Shown: positions 22,201 through 31,900 of the stretch, piece by piece
Layout of the letters: each line of letters starts with the position of its first letter
Position numbering within the stretch: the first letter of the stretch is position 1
NCBI RefSeq assembly: GCF_016743215.1
Contig: NZ_VRZC01000004.1
Coordinates: forward strand, 1 to 64,000
Source: Geminocystis sp. GBBB08
GTDB lineage: Bacteria; Cyanobacteriota; Cyanobacteriia; Cyanobacteriales; Cyanobacteriaceae
Direction of reading: 5' to 3'
Length of the DNA: 64,000 bases
Position numbers and translations under genes: made by a program
Notes under the pieces: model-generated
Databases searched by the model: none
Told to the model about the DNA's origin: nothing
The model's input: the letters and a program-made list of their open reading frames with translations, nothing else

Positions 22201-23224
22201 GGATGCTATTAAGACTAAGGGTGAGTCTATTGGTATTTTACTAGAGTTAGTGGGTGCTCAACCTGTGAAAGAAGGCACAGGGCGCATAGTAAGATATGAG
22301 TTAATGCCATTGGAAAAAGTAGGGCATCCCCGCATTGATGTTTTAGGCAATTTATCAGGGATTTTCCGAGATACTTTTTTGAATATTATCGAATTGTTAG
22401 ATGATTTATTTTACCGTGCTTCGATCGTCGATGAATCTCCCGAAAATAACTTTATTCGGAAACATTATCTTGAATTAAAGGAAAAAGGAATAGATAATCC
22501 TTCCGCACGACTGTTTTCTAATCCTAACGGCGATTTTGGCTCGTTAGTAAATGATCAAGTTGTGGATGGTAACTGGGATTCTGGTGATGAGTTAGCAGAT
22601 ACATGGAAGAGTCGCAATGTTTTCAGCTACGGTAGGAAGGATAAAGGAGAGACGCGCCCCGAAATTTTAGATAAACTATTACAAACTAGCACAACCGTTG
22701 TGCAGGAAATCGACTCGGTGGAGTATGGCTTAACGGATATTCAGGAATATTATGCTAACACGGGAGGCTTGAAACGGGCGGCGGAGAAACAAAGTGGTAG
22801 GAAGGTAACGGCTAGTTTTGTGGAAAGTTTCTCTAAGGATACCACTCCCCGTAAATTAGAGCAGGTTTTAAGGATGGAATACCGCACTAAGTTACTTAAC
22901 CCCAAATGGGCGAAAGCTATGGCTGATCAAGGTTCGGGCGGTGCTTACGAAATCTCTCAGCGAATGACGGCTTTAATCGGTTGGGGAGGCACAACAGATT
23001 TTACCGATAATTGGGTATATGATCAAGCGGTTGATACTTATGTATTGGATCAAGAGATGGCGAATAAGTTGAGGGAAGCGAATCCCGAAGCCTTCCGTAA
23101 TATTGTGGGGAGAATGTTGGAAGCTAATGGGCGCGGTTTTTGGGATGCGGATGAGGAGAAATTGGAGAAAATTAGAAGTCTTTATGAGATGACGGAGGAT
23201 GAATTAGAGGGAGTTACTGTTTAG
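19274..23224 (+). CDS. chlH: Magnesium chelatase subunit H
   Basis: 1316 aa; LIIYGYWNAGGVENVASMNW, TVEWLPGNPLGNTGYSWPD, GGAYEISQRMTALIGWGGT. Confidence 0.96.
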   Translation: MKRIVLITGFETFNSALYRQSATLATSRCEGLEVTVFTDADINTQRENVESALKTADVFFASLLFDYDQVMWLREKVAHIPIRLVFESALELMSLTQIGKFSIGDKPQGMPKPVQFILSKFTNSKEEDKLAGYISFLKTGPKLLKYIPVKKVQDLRNWLIIYGYWNAGGVENVASMNWFIAENYLGLKVSEIPPLIETPNMGLLHPDYKGYFTSPREYINWYLRNDPPQPPLIRQEKNSDKLPLIKEKVVDNENSISPLANENYTSPFAKEGRSQLTPVVGILLYRKHVISKQPYIPQLIRYFEEAGLIPLPIFINGVEGHVAVRDWITTDYEQENINNRFKPIASLSKPIASLSKDAVKVDAVISTIGFPLVGGPAGSMEAGRQVEVAKRILTAKNIPYIVAAPLLIEDIHSWIRKGIGGLQSVVLYALPELDGAIDTIPLGGLVGEDIYLIPERVKRLTGRVNNWIKLRRKQKFDRKVAIILYGFPPGYGATGTAALLNVPKSLHKLLHALKEEGYNVDNIPEDGEEILKQVKTADDFISYSGKAEGRRQKAEGDSITIDKSLLTINSNTVDVKILDRWLGYILINKIQKQWGNLTQTGIKTIGDKFQIGGIQLGNVWIGVQPPLGIAGDPMRLMFEKDLTPHPQYTAFYKWLQNDFQADAIIHFGMHGTVEWLPGNPLGNTGYSWPDVLLGNIPNLYIYAANNPSESMLAKRRGYGVIISHNVPPYGRAGLYKELMALKELINEYREDTEKNQLLKGDIIQKIVDSGLYKDCKFTEGEKLGIEFTDENAKLFSNQALNDYFVQIYDYLQIVEQRLFSSGLHILGEKPTPEQLQSYLEAYFNDTYSQQNFAQELSNSDLFARVEKKAEKEEELKQRFAQQQLITDLLMQTEDELTNLLRGLNGEYIPPAPGGDLLRDGAGVLPTGRNIHALDPYRMPSQGAYLRGREIGKKIIEQNLAENGCYPETVAVMLWGLDAIKTKGESIGILLELVGAQPVKEGTGRIVRYELMPLEKVGHPRIDVLGNLSGIFRDTFLNIIELLDDLFYRASIVDESPENNFIRKHYLELKEKGIDNPSARLFSNPNGDFGSLVNDQVVDGNWDSGDELADTWKSRNVFSYGRKDKGETRPEILDKLLQTSTTVVQEIDSVEYGLTDIQEYYANTGGLKRAAEKQSGRKVTASFVESFSKDTTPRKLEQVLRMEYRTKLLNPKWAKAMADQGSGGAYEISQRMTALIGWGGTTDFTDNWVYDQAVDTYVLDQEMANKLREANPEAFRNIVGRMLEANGRGFWDADEEKLEKIRSLYEMTEDELEGVTV
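19950..20091 (+). repeat. CCCCCC-type palindromic repeat sequence within the chlH coding frame
   Basis: TCCCCCCCAACCCCCCTTAATAAGGCAGGAG ... TTCCCCCTTTGCTAAGGAGGGG, translated as a low-complexity linker. Confidence 0.6.
20909..20940 (+). repeat. Heptanucleotide (GGCAGAA)n repeat in-frame inside chlH
   Basis: aaggcagaaggcagaaggcagaaggcagaagg visible in sequence, encoding KAEGRRQKAEG. Confidence 0.9.
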
Positions 23225-23483
23225 TATCATAATGGTAGCGACAAGATATAATGATAATGGAATCATCATCAACTTGATAGACTAATCGATGTTCTTGATT
23301 GATTCTTTTTGACCAATATCCTTGTAATTCATGTTTTAAAGGTTCTGGTTTACCCAATCCAGTAAAAGGATTTTTTTGTGTATCCTTTAATAATAATAAA
23401 ATCTTTTTAAATATTTTCTTGTCTGTATTTGCCCAATAATTAAATTGTTCAAATGCGTTAATTTCAAAGGTTATTTTTCTCAT
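23214..23483 (-). CDS. yoeB: YoeB/Txe family toxin
   Basis: KNPFTGLGKPEPLKHELQGYWSKRINQEHRLVYQV...IISCRYHYD. Confidence 0.93.
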   Translation of the reverse strand: MRKITFEINAFEQFNYWANTDKKIFKKILLLLKDTQKNPFTGLGKPEPLKHELQGYWSKRINQEHRLVYQVDDDSIIIISCRYHYDTKQ

Positions 23484-23715
23484 AATCTTCTAAATTTATC
23501 GACACAATTTTACCCTGTTTTACATTTTCGATCGACTCTAATAACTGTTTTTTATTGGCTTCTGATTTTAATAAATAAGTTGTTTCATCTTCAATTTCTG
23601 TAGAGTTATTGACAATGATAACTTCCACAGAAGCACCTTCTTTAAATTGACTTTGAGAAATTTCTATTTTGCCATTTTTGCCTACGATGGCTTTTTGTCT
23701 GATTGTACTAACCAT
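23464..23715 (-). CDS. Antitoxin paired with YoeB (AbrB-like N-term, YefM-like C-term)
   Basis: Immediately upstream of and overlapping yoeB; 83 aa, TIRQKAIVGKNGKIEISQSQFKEGASVEVIIV. Confidence 0.75.
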   Translation of the reverse strand: MVSTIRQKAIVGKNGKIEISQSQFKEGASVEVIIVNNSTEIEDETTYLLKSEANKKQLLESIENVKQGKIVSINLEDYEKNNL

Positions 23716-23768
23716 TTTTTGCTTAAATTAATACTGACTATAATTGATAATTTTAACAAATTTCCTAA

Positions 23769-24186
23769 ATGATAGTTTTCTTGACTTTAAAATACTAACT
23801 TATTGATCGTTATGCAGAAACGGGTTTAAGATTTTGGTATAGAACCTATTTGATATTTACGCCTGTAACCCAAATAACAAAAGGCTTTGACGAGATTAAA
23901 GTATTTCTTCTGAAATCATTATTATGTAACCATTCTAAAAAAGATACCAAATGGGTTCTATAAGATTACAAGCCAAAGTCAATGGCAACATTTTAATGAT
24001 GTTCGTCTAACTTTCCCTACTGCTGACTTAGTAGGGCAACTAACGGTTTTTAACATTTGTGGAAATAATTATAGACTGATTACGAAGATTAATTTTTCTA
24101 GGGGAAAAGTCTATATTCGGGCAGTTTTAACTCATTTGGAGTACGATAAAAAGAAATGGAAAAAAGACTCTTGGTTTTCTAAGTAA
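23769..24186 (+). pseudogene. higB: higB toxin gene split by a MITE, with an additional in-frame stop
   Basis: 5' part MIVFLTLKY*LIDRYAETGLRFWY; after the insert KITSQSQWQHFNDVRLTFPTADLVGQLTVFNICGNNYRLITKINFSRGKVYIRAVLTHLEYDKKKWKKDSWFSK*. Confidence 0.85.
23838..23962. mobile_element. ~125 bp MITE with ~22 bp imperfect TIRs
   Basis: Left end TATAGAACCTATTTGATATTT vs reverse complement of right end TATAGAACCCATTTGGTATCTT; no coding capacity. Confidence 0.85.
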
Positions 24187-24318
24187 TAGTCTAGTTTAGA
24201 TTTAATCTTAGATTAATAATAAAGTTATACATTTCAATCATTTTGTTTTCCTTTACATCATAATTCAGGGTGGTTTTATTCAATTAATTTTATTTTCCTT
24301 TTAAGTTATTTAAGATAT

Positions 24319-24738
24319 ATGATAGTCACAGAAAAATATCTCGAACTTGTTAACCAATTTCCTCCTCGCCCCATTGTCACTGATGATGATTTAGAAATGA
24401 CTCAAGAAGTTATGAATCAATTGCTTGATAAATCATCTCTTACTCCAGCAGAAGAAGATTATTTGGAAGTTTTAGGCACTTTGGTATATAACTATGAGCA
24501 AAAACAAGGGGATTTAATTCCCGATATTTATGGAGTTGATTTGTTAAAAGTTCTTATGGAAGAGCATAATTTAAAACAAAAAAATCTTGTTTCTATTTTT
24601 AAAACGGAGTCTATTATCTCAGATATTTTAAAGGGAAAACGTCAATTAACTAATCGTCATATTCAAGAGTTAGCTGAATTTTTCCATGTTTCTCCTGCGG
24701 TGTTTTTTCCTATTAAAAGTATAGCAATAGCACAATAA
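24319..24738 (+). CDS. higA: HigA-type antitoxin with XRE HTH
   Basis: YNYEQKQGDLIPDIYGVDLLKVLMEEHNLKQKNLV...ISDILKGKRQLTNRHIQELAEFFHVSPAVFF; downstream of higB remnant. Confidence 0.88.
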   Translation: MIVTEKYLELVNQFPPRPIVTDDDLEMTQEVMNQLLDKSSLTPAEEDYLEVLGTLVYNYEQKQGDLIPDIYGVDLLKVLMEEHNLKQKNLVSIFKTESIISDILKGKRQLTNRHIQELAEFFHVSPAVFFPIKSIAIAQ

Positions 24739-24769
24739 GCAATAATAGGTTATTAAGAGAAATTTAACT

Positions 24770-24968
24770 ATGATGAATAAACAAATACAAATTATATCTG
24801 ATGACGAAAATATCTCGATCGATGAGTTAGTATCGCTTTATCAAATCAATTATCTTCTATTGGGAAAAATTATTTAGCGGAAAGAGCGAAAAAAGGTAGT
24901 TGGAAAAAATTCCAAAAAGTACTTAGCAAAGTTTCTGATCAACAACCAGAGGAGTTCGATCGAATTTA
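24770..24968 (+). pseudogene. Frameshifted VapB-like antitoxin remnant without a toxin partner
   Basis: Frame 1 MMNKQIQIISDDENISIDELVSLYQ..., then a second frame IGKNYLAERAKKGSWKKFQKVLSKVSDQQPEEFDRI*. Confidence 0.55.
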
Positions 24969-25032
24969 AGAGAAAAAATAATAATTTAAACACTAAAAAG
25001 AGAGGATATTATTTTATGAAAAATAAGGGTGA

Positions 25033-25554
25033 TTAAATTGCTACCAATTCTTGAGCTTGTTTTAAAATTTGATCATTAGCTTTTTTTGTTTCTAAGGTGA
25101 GATTAATATTTCGGGATAATTTGGCTATTTCTAATAATTTAAAATCAACTTTTTTTTCATTTTTAATCCAAAACCATTCTAACACCTCATCTAAGTGCCA
25201 AATAGCCTGATGGCTTTTAAAAAATGAGTTAGGAAATGTATCTTTATTAATGTATTTTTGAACATTTTGTTTACTACATTCCAAAATTTCTGATAATTCT
25301 AGTACTCCCACTAAATCAGGGGAAACTTGTATTAAAAAGGCGGTGGGAATAACCGATTTTACTTGTTGAATGGCACTATAAACGGCTTGATAAGCTGATT
25401 CTGATTCTCTCATAAAATCTAGTACGATCGATCCTTTCTGCCCCATGCCAACTATAGCATCTCCGCATCCTGCTTCATATAATGCGTCTAAATACATTTC
25501 AATATTTTTTTCTATATTGAAATTAAAAATGTAACTAAAATCATAGTAATTCAT
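25033..25554 (-). CDS. Putative DNA-binding regulator (HTH-like C-terminal part)
   Basis: LELSEILECSKQNVQKYINKDTFPNSFFKSHQAIWHLDEVLEWF; probable start MNYYDFSYI inside the ORF. Confidence 0.5.
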   Translation of the reverse strand: MNYYDFSYIFNFNIEKNIEMYLDALYEAGCGDAIVGMGQKGSIVLDFMRESESAYQAVYSAIQQVKSVIPTAFLIQVSPDLVGVLELSEILECSKQNVQKYINKDTFPNSFFKSHQAIWHLDEVLEWFWIKNEKKVDFKLLEIAKLSRNINLTLETKKANDQILKQAQELVAI

Positions 25555-25664
25555 CTGTATTTTCCTCACTATAGATACATTTATCAATAACTCTTTTAAG
25601 AGAAATAATAAAATTCGATGTTAAAAGCTATAATTTCTATAGAACTTATAAAAACAATAGAAAC

Positions 25665-26012
25665 ATGGCAGGTAAAACACTTTCGGCTCACGTTGATCTA
25701 GAAACGGCAGAGCGTATAACTTCTGTCTCTAAACTGGAAAATCGATCTCTATCTCAAATTGCCAGTGCTTCCATTAAGTTGGGTTCTATTTTACCATCTA
25801 ATGCTTGGTCAGTATTATTACAACTAAGTAATACTGCATCAAAAGCACAATGGCAAGAAATTGCTCAAGATATTACCAGAGTATTGTTAGATCATCAATA
25901 TAAACTAGCGGAAGAAAAAATCAGTCAAAATATTGATCGAGACTGGTTAAATACTTTAGAAACAGAAGATGATATTTTATTAGCCTCCATTGAATTAACT
26001 CGTGATGTGTAA
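25665..26012 (+). CDS. RHH-like antitoxin
   Basis: MAGKTLSAHVDLETAERITSVSKLENRSLSQIASASIKLG; overlaps the PIN ORF. Confidence 0.65.
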   Translation: MAGKTLSAHVDLETAERITSVSKLENRSLSQIASASIKLGSILPSNAWSVLLQLSNTASKAQWQEIAQDITRVLLDHQYKLAEEKISQNIDRDWLNTLETEDDILLASIELTRDV

Positions 26013-26514
26013 ACCTTTACGATTATGTCTTGATCTTAATATTTGGTGTGCTGCGCTATTAGCAGATATTAAAGGAAATAAAAATTCTGCTTGTCAAAGC
26101 ATAGTAAATTTGGTTCGTTGTGGCAAATATGCTTCAGGAAAAATAGAGTTAGTTATTTCTTGGGGGATGTTAAATCGTTTGGAAAAGGTACTATTAAGAT
26201 TAACTCCTCTGGCGAAAGATGCTTCTTTTTATGTGAGTGCGATCGCCAATTATGCACCTCAACTAACCCTCGGAGGCACTGGGGTGATTGCGATCGATGA
26301 CATTGAAGATCAAATGGTTTTAGAAACAGCTTTAGCAGGAAAAGCGGATATGTTAATCACAGCTAATTTTCAAGATTTTCTCAATAAAGATGTAGAAATT
26401 ATTATTCCCCAAAAACATGGAATTTATCATTCGCCAAATCATAATATTAATATTATTCATCCCTATTTAGCTATCCAGTGGCTAAATCAAGGAAATATTC
26501 CTTCATTACACTAA
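26002..26514 (+). CDS. PIN-domain toxin (VapC-like)
   Basis: LRLCLDLNIWCAALL...DIEDQMVLETALAGKADMLITANFQDF. Confidence 0.75.
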   Translation: MMCKPLRLCLDLNIWCAALLADIKGNKNSACQSIVNLVRCGKYASGKIELVISWGMLNRLEKVLLRLTPLAKDASFYVSAIANYAPQLTLGGTGVIAIDDIEDQMVLETALAGKADMLITANFQDFLNKDVEIIIPQKHGIYHSPNHNINIIHPYLAIQWLNQGNIPSLH

Positions 26515-26545
26515 AATGGTAGTAATTTATGGGAGAAATGAAATT

Positions 26546-26770
26546 ATGAGTTATAGAGATATTACCACCGTCGAAGCTGGTAAACGAGGAGGAAAACCTT
26601 GTATCCGCAATATGCGTATAACTGTCTATGATGTTTTAGGTTGGTTAGCGGAGGGAATGACGATAGAGGAAATTATCGATGATTTTCCAGAGTTAACCCA
26701 AGAGGATATTAAGGCTTGTTTAGCTTTTGCCGCCGATCGAGAACATCGTTTAGTATCAATGGTAGGGTAA
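26546..26770 (+). CDS. DUF433 antitoxin
   Basis: YRDITTVEAGKRGGKPCIRNMRITVYDVLGWLAEGMTIEEIIDDFPELTQEDIKACLAFAADRE. Confidence 0.92.
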   Translation: MSYRDITTVEAGKRGGKPCIRNMRITVYDVLGWLAEGMTIEEIIDDFPELTQEDIKACLAFAADREHRLVSMVG

Positions 26771-26773
26771 AGA

Positions 26774-27106
26774 GTGAGATTACTTTTTGATCAAAATTTG
26801 AGTAGAAAATTAGTCGGAAGACTGGCTGATATTTTTCCTAACTCTACTCATGTTCAATTTTTAGAGATGACATCTGCAAATGATAATGAAATTTGGGAAT
26901 TAGCAAAATTGTCAGGTTTTATAATTGTGACACAAGATGCTGATTTTGCTGAAAAAAGTCGTCTCTACGATTCACCTCCAAAAGTAATTTGGTTAAGAGG
27001 TGGAAATACTACCACAAATAAGGTTGAGTTTATTCTACGTTCTAGGATAGAAGTAATTAAAGAATTATCTGAAAATCCGATCCTTCATTGTTTGGAGTTA
27101 TATTAA
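26774..27106 (+). CDS. DUF5615 PIN-like toxin
   Basis: MRLLFDQNLSRKLVGRLADIFPNSTHV...DFIIVTQDADFAEKSRL-type motif; paired with DUF433. Confidence 0.9.
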   Translation: MRLLFDQNLSRKLVGRLADIFPNSTHVQFLEMTSANDNEIWELAKLSGFIIVTQDADFAEKSRLYDSPPKVIWLRGGNTTTNKVEFILRSRIEVIKELSENPILHCLELY

Positions 27107-27160
27107 ACGTTATTTAACACTCCTTTTGTTGAATTTGGTGAACAATGCCCATCCTACGAA

Positions 27161-27454
27161 TTAGCTAAGTTTAATCACAGGGTAATTTTTATGGGTTAAT
27201 TTACCTGTTTTTAAATCTTTTGCAGTAATTAATAATCGTTTATTTCCGTCGATCGAAAACTCAATTTGAAAACATTTTTCTCCCCTTTTTACTGAGGTAT
27301 TATTCGTTAAAAAAGTCGGTGATTCTTCATTCATCCAAAAATAATTCCTCTCCTCTTGCTTATCAGGAGTCATGGCACTCAAACGGGCTGAACCATTGGG
27401 ATCAAACACCAATTCAATGTTATTATTACTGTTACTCTGATACTGTTTAAACAT
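27161..27454 (-). CDS. Hypothetical protein
   Basis: 97 aa ORF (MFKQYQSNSNNNIELVFDPNGSARLSAMTPDKQEERNYFWMNEESP), sensible composition. Confidence 0.45.
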   Translation of the reverse strand: MFKQYQSNSNNNIELVFDPNGSARLSAMTPDKQEERNYFWMNEESPTFLTNNTSVKRGEKCFQIEFSIDGNKRLLITAKDLKTGKLTHKNYPVIKLS

Positions 27455-27513
27455 AGTACTATATTAATATATTGATAAACTTTAACTAATTTTATTTTAT
27501 TTAAACAAATATC

Positions 27514-28842
27514 ATGACAAAAAAATTACCTCCTAATTATCTTTTACCACCAGGAAGTTTCGGTTTACCTATTATCGGAGAAACTTTAAATTTTATTAGT
27601 GATCCTAATTTTGGTGATAAAAAACAAGCACAATATGGCTCAATTTTTAAGACGAATATTTTAGGAAAACCTACGGTAATGATGTGCGGTGCTCAAGCAA
27701 ATCGTTTTATTTTACAAACTCATTTTGATCATTTTTCGTGGGAAAAAGGTTGGCCTAAAACTTTTCATGAATTACTGGGAAGATCTTTATTTTTACAAGA
27801 TGGTGATGAACATAAACGCAACCGTAAATTGTTGATGCCGAGTTTTCATGGAAGTGCTTTAAATAATTATTTTGATACGATGTTAAATATTATTCAAAGT
27901 TATTTAGAAAAATGGGAAAAACAAAAAAATTTTACATGGTTTACTGAACTTAAACAAATGACTTTTGAAATTGCTAGTGTGTTATTATTAGGTAGTGAAA
28001 GAGGTGAAAATATAACTTATTTATCGAAACTTTTTAGTCAATTAAGTTCTGGTTTATTTAGTTTTCCTATTAACATTTTAGGAACAAAATATCATAAGGC
28101 TTTAAAAAGTAGAGATTTATTATTATCTCATTTAGAAAAAGAAATCTTAAAAAGACAAGAAAAACCTAAGAATGATGCTTTAGGTTTATTGATTCAAACT
28201 AAAGATGAAGAAGGTAACGGTTTAAGTATAGAAGAAATTAAACTTCAAGCCTTATTAATGTTGTTTGCTGGTCATGAAACTACTACTTCGATGTTGACTT
28301 CTTTGTGTTTAGCTTTATCCCAAAATATTGATGTTTTAAGTAAGGCTAAAGAAGAACAAAATAAGTTAAATCAAGAAGATAATTTAAACTTAAATCAACT
28401 AAAACAAATGCCTTATTTAGACCAAGTTTTAAAGGAAGTTGAAAGATTATATCCTCCTGTTGGTGGTGGTTTTAGAGGAGTTGTAAAACCTTTTGTTTTT
28501 AATGGTTATTATGTGCCTGAAGGTTGGCAAGTTTTATATCGAATTGAATCAACTCATAAGGATAAAAATATCTATTCTGATCCTTTATTTTTTGATCCTG
28601 AACGCTTTAATAAAGAAAGAGAAGAACATAAAAAAATAGACTTTAGTTTAGTAGGTTTTGGTGGTGGTTCACGTTTTTGTTTAGGTTATGCTTTTGCTCA
28701 GATGGAAATGAAAATTTTTGCTTCATTATTATTGCGTAATTATACTTGGCAATTAGCAAAAAACCAAAATTTAAGTTTAGATAATATTCCTAGTTTGCAT
28801 CCAAAATCTGGTTTAAAAATAGTAAATTTATCTCGTATTTGA
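27514..28842 (+). CDS. Cytochrome P450 (CYP120-like)
   Basis: I-helix FAGHETTTS, ExxR KEVERL, heme loop FGGGSRFCLGYAFAQMEMKIF. Confidence 0.93.
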   Translation: MTKKLPPNYLLPPGSFGLPIIGETLNFISDPNFGDKKQAQYGSIFKTNILGKPTVMMCGAQANRFILQTHFDHFSWEKGWPKTFHELLGRSLFLQDGDEHKRNRKLLMPSFHGSALNNYFDTMLNIIQSYLEKWEKQKNFTWFTELKQMTFEIASVLLLGSERGENITYLSKLFSQLSSGLFSFPINILGTKYHKALKSRDLLLSHLEKEILKRQEKPKNDALGLLIQTKDEEGNGLSIEEIKLQALLMLFAGHETTTSMLTSLCLALSQNIDVLSKAKEEQNKLNQEDNLNLNQLKQMPYLDQVLKEVERLYPPVGGGFRGVVKPFVFNGYYVPEGWQVLYRIESTHKDKNIYSDPLFFDPERFNKEREEHKKIDFSLVGFGGGSRFCLGYAFAQMEMKIFASLLLRNYTWQLAKNQNLSLDNIPSLHPKSGLKIVNLSRI

Positions 28843-28995
28843 AAATTTTAGATTATAATGAAGTGAATAAAATCTACGCATAATACCATAAAATATTTAC
28901 GAAAAATCATAAAAATATGTAGAATGTGAGTTAATAAGCCTATGATGAAAGTCAAAGCCCTCTTGATAATCATACCGTTAAAAAATTGTTAAAAG

Positions 28996-31900
28996 ATGCA
29001 ACCATTATCAAACGGTAATAATTTAAAAAAAATACATTTTCCGAATCTTTCTCTTCAATGGGTATTAATTATCCCTTTTGTAGTGCAAATTGTCGTTGCG
29101 ATGAGTTTTGTCGGTTATATTTCTTATCTTAGTGGGCAAAAAGCGGTAAAAAATATTACTGATAAATTAATGACAGAAATTGGGGAAAAAATAGAACATC
29201 GTCTCAATAATTACTTAGATGTTGCACAACAAATTAATCAAATTAATAAGCAAGTAATTGAATCAGAATTAATTTCGCCTCAAGACTTTGATAAATTAAG
29301 TAAATATTTTTGGCAACAACTACAAAATCATGATTTTACTTATATTAATTATGGTAATGAAAAGGGCGAATTTATTGGTGTTGGTTATGCTGAGGGTAAT
29401 CTTGAAATAGCGGAAATAAAACAGCCTAATCTTGACATTCTTTACAGTTATAAACCTGATGAAAAAGGTAATAAAATTTATCCGCCTATGATCTTCAAAG
29501 GACAAAATCCTAACGATGCTAACTGGTATTCTCAAGGGATAAAAGCGGGTAAACCTATCTGGAGTAATATTTATAATTGGGCTGATATACCGACAGAAGT
29601 AGCTATTTCTGCTAGTGCGCCTGTTTATAATTCATCTAATCAGATTATGGGGGTTGTGGGTATTGATTTAAGTTTGTCGAAAATAAACACTTTTTTGCAA
29701 GGATTAAAAGTGGGAAAAACAGGAAAAGTTTTTATCGTGGAAAAATCAGGTTTATTAGTAGCAAGTTCTACGACCATAAAGCCTTATAAATCAATAAAAG
29801 GTAAATCTGAGCGTCTTTCTGTTAAAGAAATTGATGATTCTTTACTTAAAAAAAGTCTGAAAATTATTAATGATCAATTTGCTAATATCGCCTTAATTTC
29901 TGGAGCGGAAAATCATATTTTTCTTGCTGATAATAATACTTTTGTTCAAGTTATTTCCTATCACAATAATTATGGTATTGATTGGTTAATTATTATTGCT
30001 ATCCCTCAGTCAGATTTTACAGCAGAAATTAAACAAAATATTACAAATACTATTTTATTTTGTTTTTTAACTTTAATCATTGCTATTGTTATAAGTATTT
30101 GGACTACTAAATGGATTAATCGTCCAATTTTACGTCTGTGTTTAGCTAGTGAATCTCTCGCCCAAGGAAATTTTAATTATTGTTTATCTGAAGATACAAA
30201 AATACTTGAACTAAATATTTTAGCAAAATCTTTTAATTTAATGACAAAGCAAATTCAACAAACTGTTAACGAATGTGAAAGTCGTTATCATCAATTAGTT
30301 GAACAACAAACAGATTTTATTTTGCGATCGCTACCTGATACGACAATTACTTTTGCCAATGATTCTTTATGTCATGCTTTAGGTTGTAAATTAGAAGAAA
30401 TAATGGGACAAAAATGGGTAAATTTTGCTGATGAAGAAGATTTAGAAAGTATCTTAGAACAAATATCATTACTGACTCCTGAAAATAATAACTTTATGGC
30501 GGAAAATCGAGATCAAAGAAGCAATAAAGAGATAGGTTGGACCCAGTGGATTAATCAAGGTATTTTTAATGAACAAGGAAAATTAATCGAAATTCAATCG
30601 GCTGGAAGGGATATTACTAAACTGAAAGAAATTCAATTAGCGTTACAAGAAAGTGAAACTAGATTTCAAAAAATTGCCGTATCATCTCCCGGAATTATTT
30701 ATATTGTAGTGCAACGTCCTGATGGTTCACAATATTTTGAGTACATTAGTTCGGTAGTCGAAGAAATATTAGAAATTACCCAAGAAGAAGTATTAAGAAA
30801 TCCTGAGAGTTTTTTCAATCAATTTCACCCTGATGACATCGCTGGTTTTGAACAAGCAGTATTAGAGAATATTCATACTATGTCACCCTTTCATTATGAA
30901 TGGCGTATGATAACTCCTAGTGGTAAACTAAAATGGTTACAAGCCAATGACCGACCAGAATTAAGAAAAGATGGTAATGTAGCATGGGCGGGAGTGATGT
31001 TAGATATAACCGACACCATTGAGTCAAAATATCGCTTGGAAAAACTAGCGAATCAAATACCGGGGGTAATTTATCAATATCGTTTATCTGTTGATGGTAA
31101 GTCATCTTTTCCTTATGCTAGTCGAGGTATTGAAGATATTTATGGAGTTACTCCTGAAGATGTAAAAGATAGTGCTGATAAAGTTTTTGAAGTACTTCAT
31201 CCCGATGATCAAAATATGATTTTAGATAGTATTCTTGAATCTGCCAGTAATTTAACCCCTTGGTATTGTGAATATAGAGTTTGTCATCAAGATGGTACAG
31301 TTATTTGGGTTTTAGGGCATTCAATACCACAAAAAGAAATTGATGGCAGTATCATTTGGCATGGCTATATTACTAATATTACTGAACGTAAGCAAATAGA
31401 AATTGATTTAGAACAAGCCAAAAAAGAAGCAGAAGCTGCCACAAAAGCCAAAAGTCAATTTTTAGCTAATATGAGTCATGAAATTCGCACTCCGATGAAT
31501 GGCGTGGTAGGGATGGTGCAACTTCTTTCTCTGACTGAATTAACCAATGAACAAGCAGATTTTGTTAATACTATTAAAAAAAGGGCTGATACTCTGTTAA
31601 CTGTTATTAATGATATTCTTGATTTTTCTAAAATTGAATCGGGGATGATGGAAATAGAAGAACATCCTCTCATGTTAGAAGATATAATTAAATCGGTGAG
31701 TCGTCTTTTTTGTAAACAGGCTCTCGATAAAGGCGTTAATCTTAACTATGAAATTGATGATTGTGTTCCTAGTCAGATTTTAGGAGATAGTTCTCGTTTA
31801 CAGCAAGTTTTACTTAATATTATTGGTAATGCCCTTAAATTTACGGAAAAAGGCGAAATTTTAATTTTTGTGAATGTTATCTCTCCTCTATCTCCCCTTC

